Source of the DNA: Tepidibacter thalassicus DSM 15285 | GTDB taxonomy: Bacteria; Bacillota; Clostridia; Peptostreptococcales; Peptostreptococcaceae | NCBI RefSeq assembly: GCF_900129915.1 | Contig: NZ_FQXH01000005.1 | Coordinates: 298,982-362,981, forward strand | DNA: 64,000 nucleotides | Direction of reading: 5' to 3' | Part shown: in pieces, positions 37,353 to 45,490 of the stretch | Layout of the letters: each line of letters starts with the position of its first letter | How positions within the stretch are numbered: position 1 is the first letter of the stretch | Made by a program: the position numbers and the translations under genes | Notes under the pieces: model-generated | What the model saw: only the letters and a program-made list of their open reading frames with translations | The model's database searches: none | Told to the model about the DNA's origin: nothing

Positions 37353-37381
37353 ATTTTAAAACTTTTATCTAATTTTGTCAA
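37353..37381 (-). promoter_or_regulatory. Promoter of potABCD
   Basis: TTGACA (37381-37376), 17 bases, then TAAAAT (37358-37353). The predicted start is near 37346, just before the inverted repeat. Confidence 0.68.
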
Positions 37382-37400
37382 TAATAAAAACTAAAAATAT

Positions 37401-37445
37401 AAAAACCACCAAAAGAGTAGCAAAATTTTACTACTCTTTCGGTGG
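37401..37445 (-). terminator. Terminator overlapping the rRNA methyltransferase stop
   Basis: On the minus strand CCACCGAAAGAGTAG pairs with CTACTCTTTTGGTGG (one G-U) and is followed by five T. The left arm is the coding sequence of the last codons, and the stop codon TAG ends the arm. Confidence 0.85.
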
Positions 37446-38573
37446 TTTTGGACCTAAATATTGATATAAATCAGTTCTTAACATACCATTATATAATTTT
37501 CTTTTTTTAGTAGCTTTTTTTCCAAAAACTTCTTCAAATTTATCATAAGAAGTTATTATATAAAAAGACCAAGTATCTAAATTTTTAAATACATCTCCCA
37601 TGGCTTTATAGAGTTTTTTTACTTTTTCTTTATCTTCAAGTCTTTCTCCATAAGGCGGATTTGTAATTATAAATCCATATGTATCCTCACTATTTAAATT
37701 TCTCATATCTCGTTTTTCAAAATGAATGTAATTATCTACATCAGCAAGTTTTGCATTCTCTTTAGCAATTTCAAGCACTCTATCATCTATATCATATCCA
37801 TATATTTTAAAATCAGTATCCTTCTTCATTAAGTTAAATGCTTGTTTTCTAGCATTCCACCAAAACTTTTTATCTATTATACTCCAATTTTCCGAAATAA
37901 ATTCTCTATTAAGACCTGGAGCCATATTAAGTCCTATCATAGCAGCTTCTATAAGAATTGTACCTGAACCGCAAAATGGATCAATTAAAGGTCTCCCTCT
38001 TTTCCATGGCGTCAAATAAACAAGTGCTGCAGCAAGTGTTTCTCTTATAGGTGCTTTACTAGAAACTTCTCTATATCCTCTTTTATGAAGAGCATCTCCA
38101 GTTGTGTCTATAGATATCGTAACTTTATCTTTATTTATAAATACATGAATAGGATATTTCTCTTTACTATCTTCTGAAAACCAATTTACATTATATTTTT
38201 CCTTTAAACTTTCAACTACTGCTTTTTTTACAATAGATTGAATATCTGTTGTACTGTAAAGCTTTGATCTTATAGAAGAAGCTTTTGTTACAGGAAAAAC
38301 TGCATCTTCTTTTATATATTTGTGCCAAGGAAGTTGTTTTGTATTTTCAAATAACTCCTCAAAACTCTTAGCCTCAAATTCCCCTATTTTAAGTAATACT
38401 CTCTCTGCAGTTCTTAACCAAATATTTGAAATGCAAATTCCATATTTATCAGCTTTAAAAAATACTCTTCCATCTTCTACTCGCTCAATTTCATAACCCA
38501 AATTTTCTATTTCTCTTCTAAGCACTCTTTCAACTCCAAAAAAACATGGAGCTATCAAAGTTATATCTTCCAT
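37431..38573 (-). CDS. THUMP-domain class I SAM RNA methyltransferase (RlmL/YpsC-like)
   Basis: This 380-residue protein has an N-terminal ferredoxin-like plus THUMP region (about 1-155; opens TLIAPCFFGVERVLRREI). The methyltransferase domain has PFCGSGTILIEAA for SAM binding and the N2-guanine motif TNPPYGERL. In E. coli the related RlmL makes m2G2445 in 23S rRNA; the Firmicute homologue is called YpsC. Length fits the single-domain form without the RlmK half. The gene is monocistronic with a terminator built into its end. Confidence 0.9.
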   Translation of the reverse strand: MEDITLIAPCFFGVERVLRREIENLGYEIERVEDGRVFFKADKYGICISNIWLRTAERVLLKIGEFEAKSFEELFENTKQLPWHKYIKEDAVFPVTKASSIRSKLYSTTDIQSIVKKAVVESLKEKYNVNWFSEDSKEKYPIHVFINKDKVTISIDTTGDALHKRGYREVSSKAPIRETLAAALVYLTPWKRGRPLIDPFCGSGTILIEAAMIGLNMAPGLNREFISENWSIIDKKFWWNARKQAFNLMKKDTDFKIYGYDIDDRVLEIAKENAKLADVDNYIHFEKRDMRNLNSEDTYGFIITNPPYGERLEDKEKVKKLYKAMGDVFKNLDTWSFYIITSYDKFEEVFGKKATKKRKLYNGMLRTDLYQYLGPKPPKE

Positions 38574-38638
38574 TAATATCCTCCCTACCGTATTAAATCT
38601 ATAATTGTCAACTTATTTTATCACATACTACTATGAAT

Positions 38639-39844
38639 TTACAATGTTTCATTCATACTTCCTGTTCTATAACCAGAAAGGTCTAATGTTACATAATCAA
38701 ACCCTATTTTTTTAAATTTACAATTTACTTTTTCTATTAATTTTAAATCAAAAAATTTATTCATATCATCTTTTAATATTTCAATTCTTGCAATTTCACC
38801 GTGATGCCTAACTCTCACTTGTTTAAATCCAAGACTTAAAAGAAATTCTTCACTTAATTCAATCATATTTAACTTTTCTTTTGTTATTTTATTATTATAC
38901 GGTATTCTCGATGCAAGACATGCAAAAGATGGCTTATCCCATGTCGGTATATTTAACTCTTTAGATAACTGTCTAATTTCATTTTTAGTAAGACCTACTT
39001 CCTTTAATGGACTTATAATTTTAAGCTCTTTTAAAGCCCTCATTCCCGGTCTAAAATCTTTTAAATCATCTACATTACTTCCATCTACAATATATTTTAC
39101 ATCGTATTTTTTTGCTATTTCTTTTATTTTAGTAAATATTTCTCTTTTACAATAATAACATCTATCAGGTGTATTATCTACAAACTCTTTTATATTTATA
39201 TTATCAATTTGAAGAATTATATGCTTTACTCTTATTTGATCTGCATATTTTTTTGATTCCTCTAACTCTCTTTTAGCATGTATAAATGCATTAACAGTTA
39301 TAGCTATTACTTTATCTCCTAAAACTTCCTTAGCAACATTTAAAAGAAAAGTACTATCTACTCCACCTGAAAATGCTACCGCAATACTTTCCATATCTTT
39401 TAATATAGTTTTAAGTTGTTTTAATTTCAATTGTGTTTGAGATGTATTTTTTTTATCAATAGCTTTATTTACTAAATAATCAGCTTTTTTATTTAAAGCT
39501 CTTTTTATATGTACAATTTCAAATTCTTCTATTTTTTTTATAATATTTTTCGCTTTTTCATAAAGAACTTTTAAATTTTTATTTTTCACTTTGTATTCTC
39601 CTAATATTTGTTTTACTATAAGCTGACTATCCAAATGAGCTTTTACTCTACTATATCCTAAATTTAGACATTCTTCCAACCCTCTAATAAAAGCTTTATA
39701 CTCAGCTACATTATTTGTTTCAACTCCTATATATTCCCCTATTTCTTTTATTATATTTCCTTCATTATCCATTATTACTACCCCAATTCCCGCATCTCCT
39801 GGATTATTTCTCGATCCTCCATCTGTATAAAGCATAACTTCCAT
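38639..39844 (-). CDS. larE: Fusion: RNase HI-like domain + LarE sulfur transferase
   Basis: This 401-residue protein carries two whole domains. Residues 1-130 are an RNase HI-type fold with all four carboxylates (Asp8 in TDGGSRNNPG, Glu48 in NVAEYKA, Asp72 in HLDSQ, Asp122 in KKADYLV). Residues about 140-401 are LarE, with PP-loop SGGVDS (159-164), Cys229-x2-Cys232 (RCYYCK) and Cys309 (ACLASR). LarE inserts sulfur into the nickel-pincer cofactor; the three-Cys set resembles forms proposed to hold an Fe-S cluster. larB and larC are not in the window. One reading frame spans the joint with no stop. Confidence 0.9.
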   Translation of the reverse strand: MEVMLYTDGGSRNNPGDAGIGVVIMDNEGNIIKEIGEYIGVETNNVAEYKAFIRGLEECLNLGYSRVKAHLDSQLIVKQILGEYKVKNKNLKVLYEKAKNIIKKIEEFEIVHIKRALNKKADYLVNKAIDKKNTSQTQLKLKQLKTILKDMESIAVAFSGGVDSTFLLNVAKEVLGDKVIAITVNAFIHAKRELEESKKYADQIRVKHIILQIDNINIKEFVDNTPDRCYYCKREIFTKIKEIAKKYDVKYIVDGSNVDDLKDFRPGMRALKELKIISPLKEVGLTKNEIRQLSKELNIPTWDKPSFACLASRIPYNNKITKEKLNMIELSEEFLLSLGFKQVRVRHHGEIARIEILKDDMNKFFDLKLIEKVNCKFKKIGFDYVTLDLSGYRTGSMNETL

Positions 39845-39945
39845 AACATTACCTCCTATTAAATATATTTTATCATATTAAAAGCATACTCTAATAGAAT
39901 TAACTTAATTTATTAATCATATACTTAATGCAGGGGGGATAGTAA

Positions 39946-40656
39946 TTGAAAAAATTCATATATATATTAATATTAAGTTTATTTGTATTCTACATTAACC
40001 ACTTATATAATGGATATATTCAAAATCATACAAGTAATTATATCAATATTCAAAATAAAGTTAATCATAAAAATAAATACAAAATCTTCATTGATATAAA
40101 CGATAAAAGACTTTATTTAATAAATAAATCTAATGAAAAAATTGAAAAAAGCTATATTATAGCTACAGGAAAACCATCTACACCATCACCTATTGGAACA
40201 TGGACTATTATTAGTAAAGGAACTTGGGGAGAAGGTTTCGGAACTAGATGGATGGGATTTAATGTGCCATGGGGTAAATATGGTATTCACGGAACAAACA
40301 AACCCTACTCTATAGGAAAAAATTTATCTCACGGATGTATAAGAATGTTTAATAAAGATATTGAAGAATTATACCCACTAATAGAATATGGTACTACCGT
40401 CGTAATATCCGGAGGTCCTTATGGTCCTTTTGGAAACGGTTTTAGAGTGATAAATCCAGGAGATAGAGGTTCAGATGTATATGAAATACAAAGACTTATG
40501 AAAAAAAAAGGATATTACCCTGGATATGTTAATGGAATATATGGAGATGAAATGAAATATTATGTTATCAAATTCAGAAAAAATAATAATCTCACAATTA
40601 ACCATAGTATTGACAATGAGTTTTATAAAGCATTAGGTGTTAAACTTTTTGAATAA
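39946..40656 (+). CDS. L,D-transpeptidase with peptidoglycan-binding domain
   Basis: This 236-residue exported enzyme has an N-terminal membrane segment (about 3-20). The YkuD catalytic domain has FIDINDKRLYL and the catalytic IHGTNKPYSIGKNLSHGCIRM with Cys. A C-terminal peptidoglycan-binding domain (about 168-235) has GDRGSDVYEIQRLM. It makes 3-3 crosslinks or attaches wall polymers. The start is TTG 39946 behind GGGGGGA. The next gene is a CwlD-like amidase, pointing to a spore-cortex or wall-remodelling role. Confidence 0.92.
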   Translation: MKKFIYILILSLFVFYINHLYNGYIQNHTSNYINIQNKVNHKNKYKIFIDINDKRLYLINKSNEKIEKSYIIATGKPSTPSPIGTWTIISKGTWGEGFGTRWMGFNVPWGKYGIHGTNKPYSIGKNLSHGCIRMFNKDIEELYPLIEYGTTVVISGGPYGPFGNGFRVINPGDRGSDVYEIQRLMKKKGYYPGYVNGIYGDEMKYYVIKFRKNNNLTINHSIDNEFYKALGVKLFE

Positions 40657-40675
40657 TAAAATGAAAGGTGAGTCT

Positions 40676-41437
40676 ATGTTTAAAAATAATTTTATAATAA
40701 TCAAAATTAATAAAAAGTATTTATTTATAATTTTAATAATTATTTTATCATCTATAATATTTATATTAAAAAATTATATCAGTACATTTAAACCGCAAAC
40801 TTTTTTATGTAGTACAGTAGTTATAGATCCTGGCCATGGCGGTATAGACCCCGGAACTTCATACAATAAACTTTTAGAAAAAGATATAAATTTAGATGTT
40901 AGCTTAAAAATAAAAAAAATTTTAGAAAATAAAATCACTAATGTAATAATGACAAGAGAAAAAGATATTTCTTTGGAAAATAAAAGCAAACTCAATTCAT
41001 CAAGATACAAAAAAGACTTAGATGCTAGAAAAAATATAATAAACAAAAATAAAGCTAATGCTTTTGTCAGTATACACACTAATTCAAATCCCGATTATAC
41101 ACCAGATAGAGGTATTATAATATTTTATTATAAAAACTCATATGAAAGTAAATATTTAGCTGAAAAAATAGCTAAATCCATAAATAACAATGTATACAAA
41201 AAATTTTTAAACTCTAATATCAAAACTAGATTACTACCTCAAAACTTTTATATATTACGAACAACTAAATCACCAGGAGTTTTAATTGAAATAGGTTTTA
41301 TAACTAATTATTATGATAGAAAACTTCTTAAAAATGAAAAATACAAACAACAAATAGCTATAGCTATCAGCAACGGAATAATAAAATACTTAAATGAACT
41401 TGATAATTCAAAAATACAACTAGTAAATTCATATTAA
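40676..41437 (+). CDS. cwlD: N-acetylmuramoyl-L-alanine amidase, CwlD-like
   Basis: This 253-residue amidase_3 enzyme starts at ATG 40676 behind AAAGGTGA. One N-terminal anchor (about 15-35) is followed by the zinc site VIDPGHGGIDPG, a Glu in KLLEKDINL, SIHTNSN and the catalytic VLIEIGFITN. Length and lack of wall-binding domains fit CwlD, which with PdaA makes muramic-delta-lactam in spore cortex. The assignment to CwlD rather than a vegetative amidase is likely but not certain. It follows the transpeptidase by 19 bases. Confidence 0.82.
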   Translation: MFKNNFIIIKINKKYLFIILIIILSSIIFILKNYISTFKPQTFLCSTVVIDPGHGGIDPGTSYNKLLEKDINLDVSLKIKKILENKITNVIMTREKDISLENKSKLNSSRYKKDLDARKNIINKNKANAFVSIHTNSNPDYTPDRGIIIFYYKNSYESKYLAEKIAKSINNNVYKKFLNSNIKTRLLPQNFYILRTTKSPGVLIEIGFITNYYDRKLLKNEKYKQQIAIAISNGIIKYLNELDNSKIQLVNSY

Positions 41438-41518
41438 TTTTACACATTCTTCCTAATATATATTTTTAAACATAGGTAAAAATAATAAATGAGTACAAAT
41501 ATTAGGGAGGAAATTAAT

Positions 41519-41704
41519 ATGCAAAAAAGAAACAAAGTCGATGAAAAGAACACAAAAAAACCGAGTATTTTAAATTCTAACGAAATGAATATCGAAACTG
41601 CAGCAGAATTAGGTCTTGATATCAAGGATTCCAATTTGACTGGAAAACTCAGCAAAGAAGCATATAACAGAACTATAAAAGCAAAAAGAAAAGGAAGAAA
41701 GTAA
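41519..41704 (+). CDS. Small basic protein, SASP-like
   Basis: This 61-residue protein starts at ATG 41519 behind AGGGAGG. It is basic at both ends, with IETAAELGLDI and LSKEAYNRTIKA in the middle. The E-x-A-x-E-L-G pattern recalls alpha/beta-type small acid-soluble spore proteins, but the usual GxxG-x-M-V-K end is missing, so this is a tentative label. It lies after two probable spore wall genes and before a terminator. Confidence 0.5.
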   Translation: MQKRNKVDEKNTKKPSILNSNEMNIETAAELGLDIKDSNLTGKLSKEAYNRTIKAKRKGRK

Positions 41705-41714
41705 TTTTTAAAAA

Positions 41715-41752
41715 TTAAAATCCATGGCTTAAAAATAAGCTATGGATTTTAA
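41715..41752. terminator. Bidirectional terminator
   Basis: TTAAAATCCATGGCTTA pairs with TAAGCTATGGATTTTAA (17-bp stem, one G-U or A-C position by strand) around a four-base loop. It ends the small basic gene, and its right arm contains the stop codon of the convergent opine-dehydrogenase-like gene. Confidence 0.8.
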
Positions 41753-42849
41753 TCATACCCATTTTGAAGAAAATATTTTATTTTTTCTAAATCCATCCCC
41801 TTAAATCCTAAATCATCAAAAGTTCTTCCTTCTTTCCAATAATCTTCATCTTTTAATGCAGAAGCTAAAGTTATTACCGAATCCATAACAGGTGTTTCAA
41901 TTCCTAAATTACGACCAATACTTGCTAAAGCTACTAATGAATATGGTGTATCTTCAGTTAAATATCTATCATTTAAATCTTTAGGTCCTTTAAGCGGATT
42001 AAAAACTTCACTATCTCTATAACATTCATATAAAGTATTTCTCTTTGGTGCATACCCCATTAAATACAATCTATCTTTAATATCTATCACTTTATATCCA
42101 AATAATTTACATATTTTTTGTCTTTCTAAATCTATTTTTTGATTAACACGAGCTACAGAAGGAGTTATACCTTCTCTGTAATGATAATGTTTTCCTTTAG
42201 AGTATTCTATTTTACCAGCATTTAATACTACTGGTGCTGGATGAGACACAGGATTTCCATTATTTAATGAAGTTTCTAGTACATCTGTAACTAATTCAAT
42301 AGCAGGATACATTTCCTTTACTATATTATACATTTCTTTATTATATTTTGCAGGAAAAGTAGCAAAATACAACTTTTTACATTCTAATAATATATTAACT
42401 CCAGTTGAACTGATTTTTCTACATGCATAAGGAAGTGTGTGCATTTCAGAAATTTTCACTCCATCAAGTTTACCTTCTTCATAAAATATTTTAGCCGTAA
42501 TCAATGCCCCTCCTGTACTTCCAGGAACTAAAATTATCCTATGTTCTTTCCTCAAATACGGAATCATTTTATTAGCTATATATTCTTGTCCATAAGCTGG
42601 AATTGTTGACATAATTATATCAGATTCTGCCATGGCTTCTTCTATATTAGTTGTAACCTTATAAATTTTAACTTCTCTTTCTCCTTTTACTCCTGTCAAT
42701 TGAATAATATTAGTCCTCATTAAATCTTCTACTGTTTTCCTTCTTACATCATCATGATATAGAGTAACCCGATAACCTTTTAATGTTAAATCAGCTGCTG
42801 CTGCAAATCCTCCATTTCCCGCTCCAATAATAGTAACATTTTTTTTCAT
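41749..42849 (-). CDS. Octopine/nopaline dehydrogenase family oxidoreductase
   Basis: This 366-residue NAD(P)-dependent enzyme has the Rossmann motif IGAGNGGFAAAADL at the N-terminus and a C-terminal opine-dehydrogenase domain with the conserved NNGNPVSHPAPVVLNAG (catalytic His region) and EGITPSVA. Family members join an amino acid amine to a 2-oxo acid by reductive alkylation, or oxidise the product. The partner acids are unknown. There is only a weak ribosome site (GGAT). The class IV aminotransferase gene lies upstream across a terminator. Confidence 0.85.
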   Translation of the reverse strand: MKKNVTIIGAGNGGFAAAADLTLKGYRVTLYHDDVRRKTVEDLMRTNIIQLTGVKGEREVKIYKVTTNIEEAMAESDIIMSTIPAYGQEYIANKMIPYLRKEHRIILVPGSTGGALITAKIFYEEGKLDGVKISEMHTLPYACRKISSTGVNILLECKKLYFATFPAKYNKEMYNIVKEMYPAIELVTDVLETSLNNGNPVSHPAPVVLNAGKIEYSKGKHYHYREGITPSVARVNQKIDLERQKICKLFGYKVIDIKDRLYLMGYAPKRNTLYECYRDSEVFNPLKGPKDLNDRYLTEDTPYSLVALASIGRNLGIETPVMDSVITLASALKDEDYWKEGRTFDDLGFKGMDLEKIKYFLQNGYD

Positions 42850-42893
42850 TAACTATCCATTAATCTGGATTTTCACCTGCCTTTCCAAATTTA

Positions 42894-42938
42894 AATATAA
42901 ATGTCGTTATTAAATTTTTAATAACGACATTTATATTA
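42894..42938 (-). terminator. Terminator after the class IV aminotransferase
   Basis: AATATAAATGTCGTTATTAAA and its complement form a roughly 20-bp stem. T-rich sequence follows on the minus strand. It lies about 40 bases after the aminotransferase stop and also in the leader of the next gene. Confidence 0.65.
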
Positions 42939-42976
42939 TACCAAATATACAAAATATTAAACATAATTAAAATTTA

Positions 42977-43798
42977 CTAATCACATACTTTTTTTAACTC
43001 AATATATTCTTTTTTCTCTTTTTCATATGCTCTTTTTATTTTATTTACTAGAGTATTTTCAGCAGAATCAATTAGTACATTACCTATAATTTTTATAGGA
43101 AGTACATCCACAGAAGTACCTGTCATAAAAGCTCCATCTAAATTATAGATTTCATCTTTACTTATAAATTTTTCTACAACTTCAATATCTAATTTTTTAC
43201 ATATATCCATAATTTTACTTCTCGTTACTCCTAATAATACACTTTTCGAAGGTGCTGTATATAACTTGCTATTTTTTACAAAAAATATATTCGACCTGCT
43301 TCCTTCTGTAATTAAACCTTCATGATTTACAAGCAAAGCCTCAAAAGCATTTTCTTCCTTTAATTTTTTATTTATTTTTTCTCTTAATGTAATATCAATA
43401 ATTTTAGCATTTGGATTTTTTCTTTCTGAAAAATACAGTATGGTACGTATTCCTTCTTGATACACAGATTTATCTGGATAATAACTTTTTATAAAATAAA
43501 CAAAAAAATCCTGATTGTCATCATACAAATTACTACATAAAAGTTTTACATTCATATTATTGCAATTATTTTTATCAATCAATCTATATATTTCACTTGA
43601 TATTGACTCTTTTGATTTGTTTAAATTAATACCTAACAAACTTGCCGATTTCTGCATTCTCCTTAAATGTTCTTCTAAAAACAAAGGCTGTCCATCTATA
43701 ATACGTATAACTTCATATATTACTGGATTTGATATTTTGTCAAAATATTTTTTTTCATTAACAGAATATATTTTTCCATTATATATATAATATTTCAA
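42977..43798 (-). CDS. Class IV PLP aminotransferase (BCAT/D-amino acid aminotransferase-like)
   Basis: This 273-residue enzyme has the class IV plan: a start KYYIYNGKIY, EEHLRRMQKSA for the early Arg, NAKIID with the likely PLP lysine, and the signature LITEGSRSNIFFV...LLGVTRSKI. The start is placed at TTG 43798 behind GGGAGA; a GTG five codons earlier is the alternative. Sequence alone does not separate branched-chain, D-alanine or aminodeoxychorismate-lyase activity; a probable PabC already exists at 55140, so an aminotransferase is favoured. Confidence 0.82.
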   Translation of the reverse strand: MKYYIYNGKIYSVNEKKYFDKISNPVIYEVIRIIDGQPLFLEEHLRRMQKSASLLGINLNKSKESISSEIYRLIDKNNCNNMNVKLLCSNLYDDNQDFFVYFIKSYYPDKSVYQEGIRTILYFSERKNPNAKIIDITLREKINKKLKEENAFEALLVNHEGLITEGSRSNIFFVKNSKLYTAPSKSVLLGVTRSKIMDICKKLDIEVVEKFISKDEIYNLDGAFMTGTSVDVLPIKIIGNVLIDSAENTLVNKIKRAYEKEKKEYIELKKVCD

Positions 43799-43846
43799 AT
43801 TCAATTCTCCCACGACTTTTCACACCTTTTTACAATATATAAATAC

Positions 43847-43876
43847 AAAAAGTCCAATTTATACACTGGACTTTTT
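43847..43876 (-). terminator. Terminator after the XapX pair
   Basis: AAAAAGTCCA and TGGACTTTTT form a 10-bp stem with a 10-base loop. The minus-strand T-run ends transcription of the two small membrane genes. Confidence 0.75.
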
Positions 43877-43881
43877 GTAGA

Positions 43882-44049
43882 CTAAAAAAACAACCCTGCA
43901 ATTTTACCTCCAAGTAAAACCCCAAAAACACCCATAACACCTGCTAAAACTGGTGGAGCAGGAAGAGGTAACTTTAATTTTTGACATACAGCTCCAAGTA
44001 TAGAACCTGCTAAAGCAGCTTTAAAAGATATAACAAATAATTCTCCCAT
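43882..44049 (-). CDS. XapX domain membrane protein 2
   Basis: This 55-residue gene opens at ATG 44049, nine bases after GGAG. Translation gives a first helix with FKAALAGSILGAV, the signature KLPLPAPPVLAGVMGVFGV, and ends at GGKIAGLFF. Two membrane helices flank the Pro-rich turn, as in the XapX family, whose function is not known. It follows a sister gene by 25 bases. An ATG two codons earlier is possible but too near the ribosome site. Confidence 0.75.
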   Translation of the reverse strand: MGELFVISFKAALAGSILGAVCQKLKLPLPAPPVLAGVMGVFGVLLGGKIAGLFF

Positions 44050-44074
44050 GTTCATTCGCTCCTTTTTAAATATG

Positions 44075-44248
44075 TTAATTATTATTTGAAATTTTATTTA
44101 CAATAAATGCTCCAAACCATACCCCAAATATCCCCATAAATCCAGGAAGAGTTGGTGGTGCTGGCAAAGGAAATTTCAAAAATGTAAATACTATACCAGT
44201 TACCATACCAGTTAAAATTGATAATAATATTACTTTTAAATCATTCAT
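44075..44248 (-). CDS. XapX domain membrane protein 1
   Basis: This 57-residue protein starts at ATG 44248 behind AAAGG. It has two helices and the signature FLKFPLPAPPTLPGFMGIFGV. It and the following gene share the P-L-P-A-P-P core but differ in the placing of positive charges, so they may sit in opposite orientations and form a heteromeric membrane unit; this is inference. Confidence 0.75.
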   Translation of the reverse strand: MNDLKVILLSILTGMVTGIVFTFLKFPLPAPPTLPGFMGIFGVWFGAFIVNKISNNN

Positions 44249-44377
44249 ACACTTACATCCTTTCAATATATTTATGACTATTATTAAATTTTCATTTTTT
44301 ATTTTTTTATTTATATGTTACCGATTTCATGCTTATTATATATTTTTTTAAAACAAATTTCAATACAAATGTCAAAA

Positions 44378-44423
44378 ACAAAAAAATTCTGTTATCAGAC
44401 TGTAAGTTAATCCAATAACAGAA
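44378..44423 (-). terminator. Terminator after the acetate transporter
   Basis: TTCTGTTAT and ATAACAGAA form a nine-bp stem with a long loop, followed on the minus strand by seven T, G and five more T. It lies 20 bases past the transporter stop. Confidence 0.75.
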
Positions 44424-44442
44424 GTAAAAATTATTATAATAT

Positions 44443-45045
44443 TTACTTTTTAAATATTCCAAATGGCTTCCCTACCGGTAAAAATACCCTTCCAAAATGA
44501 ATATTCAACACAGACGCAGCTGAACCATAAAAAGCAAACATCGATATAAAAAATTCTGAATATGCAGCAATCTTATGTGCCATTTTAGGCATTATACCAA
44601 ATGAACTAAGTGATAATCCTAAAAATAAAAAATCAATTAATACAAATATAATAAATAATACCTTATGAGTTTCCATAGCACCAATAGTCATATAAATAGT
44701 AAATATTAAATACCCAACAAATGCGAATCCAAGCTGTTTAGAGTCTACATTTGAGGCAAGTTTTTCCCCAAATACTCCATTTTGAATAAGCCAAGAACAT
44801 GCAACTGCAAACCAAAAAAATGCATATCCACCAAAAGCTGTTGTTCCAAAAGTATTTCCTTTTTTAGAATCATTAATACAAGCGAATAATTGCGCAAAAG
44901 CTCCTAAAAATATTGCCCATGGAATTATAAAAGATACTCCTTGTGTAAACTCAAGTTTTTGAGACGATGCTACTAAAGTTACTATTGCAAGTCCAAATAA
45001 TCCTAATGCAGATGGATCCGCTGTAGAAATTTTTACATCTTGCAT
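44443..45045 (-). CDS. satP: Acetate uptake transporter, SatP/GPR1-FUN34-YaaH family
   Basis: This 200-residue protein has six predicted helices and the family signature near the N-terminus (DPSALGLFGLAIVTL, equivalent to NPAPLGL). It also has TFGTTAFGGYAFFW, and GRVFLPVGKP at the end. The family carries acetate or succinate with protons or as a channel. The ribosome site AAGGAGG lies close upstream. Two direct repeats sit over its promoter. Confidence 0.9.
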   Translation of the reverse strand: MQDVKISTADPSALGLFGLAIVTLVASSQKLEFTQGVSFIIPWAIFLGAFAQLFACINDSKKGNTFGTTAFGGYAFFWFAVACSWLIQNGVFGEKLASNVDSKQLGFAFVGYLIFTIYMTIGAMETHKVLFIIFVLIDFLFLGLSLSSFGIMPKMAHKIAAYSEFFISMFAFYGSAASVLNIHFGRVFLPVGKPFGIFKK

Positions 45046-45093
45046 TTTAAAATCCTCCTTTAAATATTATTATTTTATTTTTTCACCTTTGAT

Positions 45094-45099
45094 ATAATA
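45094..45099 (-). promoter_or_regulatory. -10 box of the acetate transporter gene
   Basis: TATTAT on the minus strand lies 17 bases after a poor -35 (TTTTAA) that is covered by the direct repeats. The arrangement suggests activation. Confidence 0.45.
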
Positions 45100-45101
45100 T
45101 C

Positions 45102-45139
45102 ATATTTTTCGACATTTTAAAATATTTTTTGACATTTTA
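45102..45139 (-). repeat. 20-bp-spaced direct repeats before the acetate transporter
   Basis: TAAAATGTC(A/G)AAAAATAT occurs twice, at 45139-45122 and 45119-45102, with one changed base. The repeats are 20 bp apart, close to two helical turns, and cover the -35 of the transporter promoter. This looks like a binding site for a dimeric activator. Confidence 0.6.
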
Positions 45140-45159
45140 TGTATAAAAAATATAATCAC

Positions 45160-45189
45160 TTGACGTATATATGCAAAAAATACTATACT
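45160..45189 (+). promoter_or_regulatory. Promoter of the small gene at 45237
   Basis: TTGACG, 18 bases, TATACT on the plus strand, about 48 bases before the TTG start. It points away from the acetate transporter. Confidence 0.65.
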
Positions 45190-45236
45190 GTAATCATCAA
45201 AATCAAAATTATTACATCTACAGGCGGTGAAATAAA

Positions 45237-45461
45237 TTGAATAAATTAAATGACCTTTTAAGACTTAATAAACATATCCAAATTGAATTTATAAAGGAAT
45301 TAGAAATTGTAAAAATTTTATACAAAGGAAATGTGATTAGCTCTATACCTTTCAAGCACACAAGCATTGAAAGTAATCCTGATATAATCTATAATTATAT
45401 TACTTCACTTGAAAATATCAACCTATACATACCTAAAGTATACATAAAAGAAAATAAATAA
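45237..45461 (+). CDS. Small protein, unknown
   Basis: This 74-residue protein starts at TTG 45237 behind GGCGGTGA, with a good promoter upstream and a terminator overlapping its stop. It is mixed in charge with no membrane segment. A KILYKGNVISSIPFKH stretch is beta-like. No family was recognised. Having its own promoter and terminator argues that it is real. Confidence 0.6.
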   Translation: MNKLNDLLRLNKHIQIEFIKELEIVKILYKGNVISSIPFKHTSIESNPDIIYNYITSLENINLYIPKVYIKENK

Positions 45462-45490
45462 ATTAACCTGATTTTACAGGTTAATTTATT
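45457..45490. terminator. Bidirectional terminator
   Basis: AATAAATTAACCTG and CAGGTTAATTTATT are perfect 14-bp arms with a six-base loop. The left arm contains the stop of the plus-strand gene and the right arm the stop of the minus-strand zinc ribbon gene. Confidence 0.82.

Noticed and set aside
41749..42849. The opine-dehydrogenase-like gene as part of a staphylopine-type metallophore system with the ABC importer
   Set aside because: It lies 16 kb from the importer, no nicotianamine-synthase-like gene is present, and the octopine-type family differs from the metallophore one.
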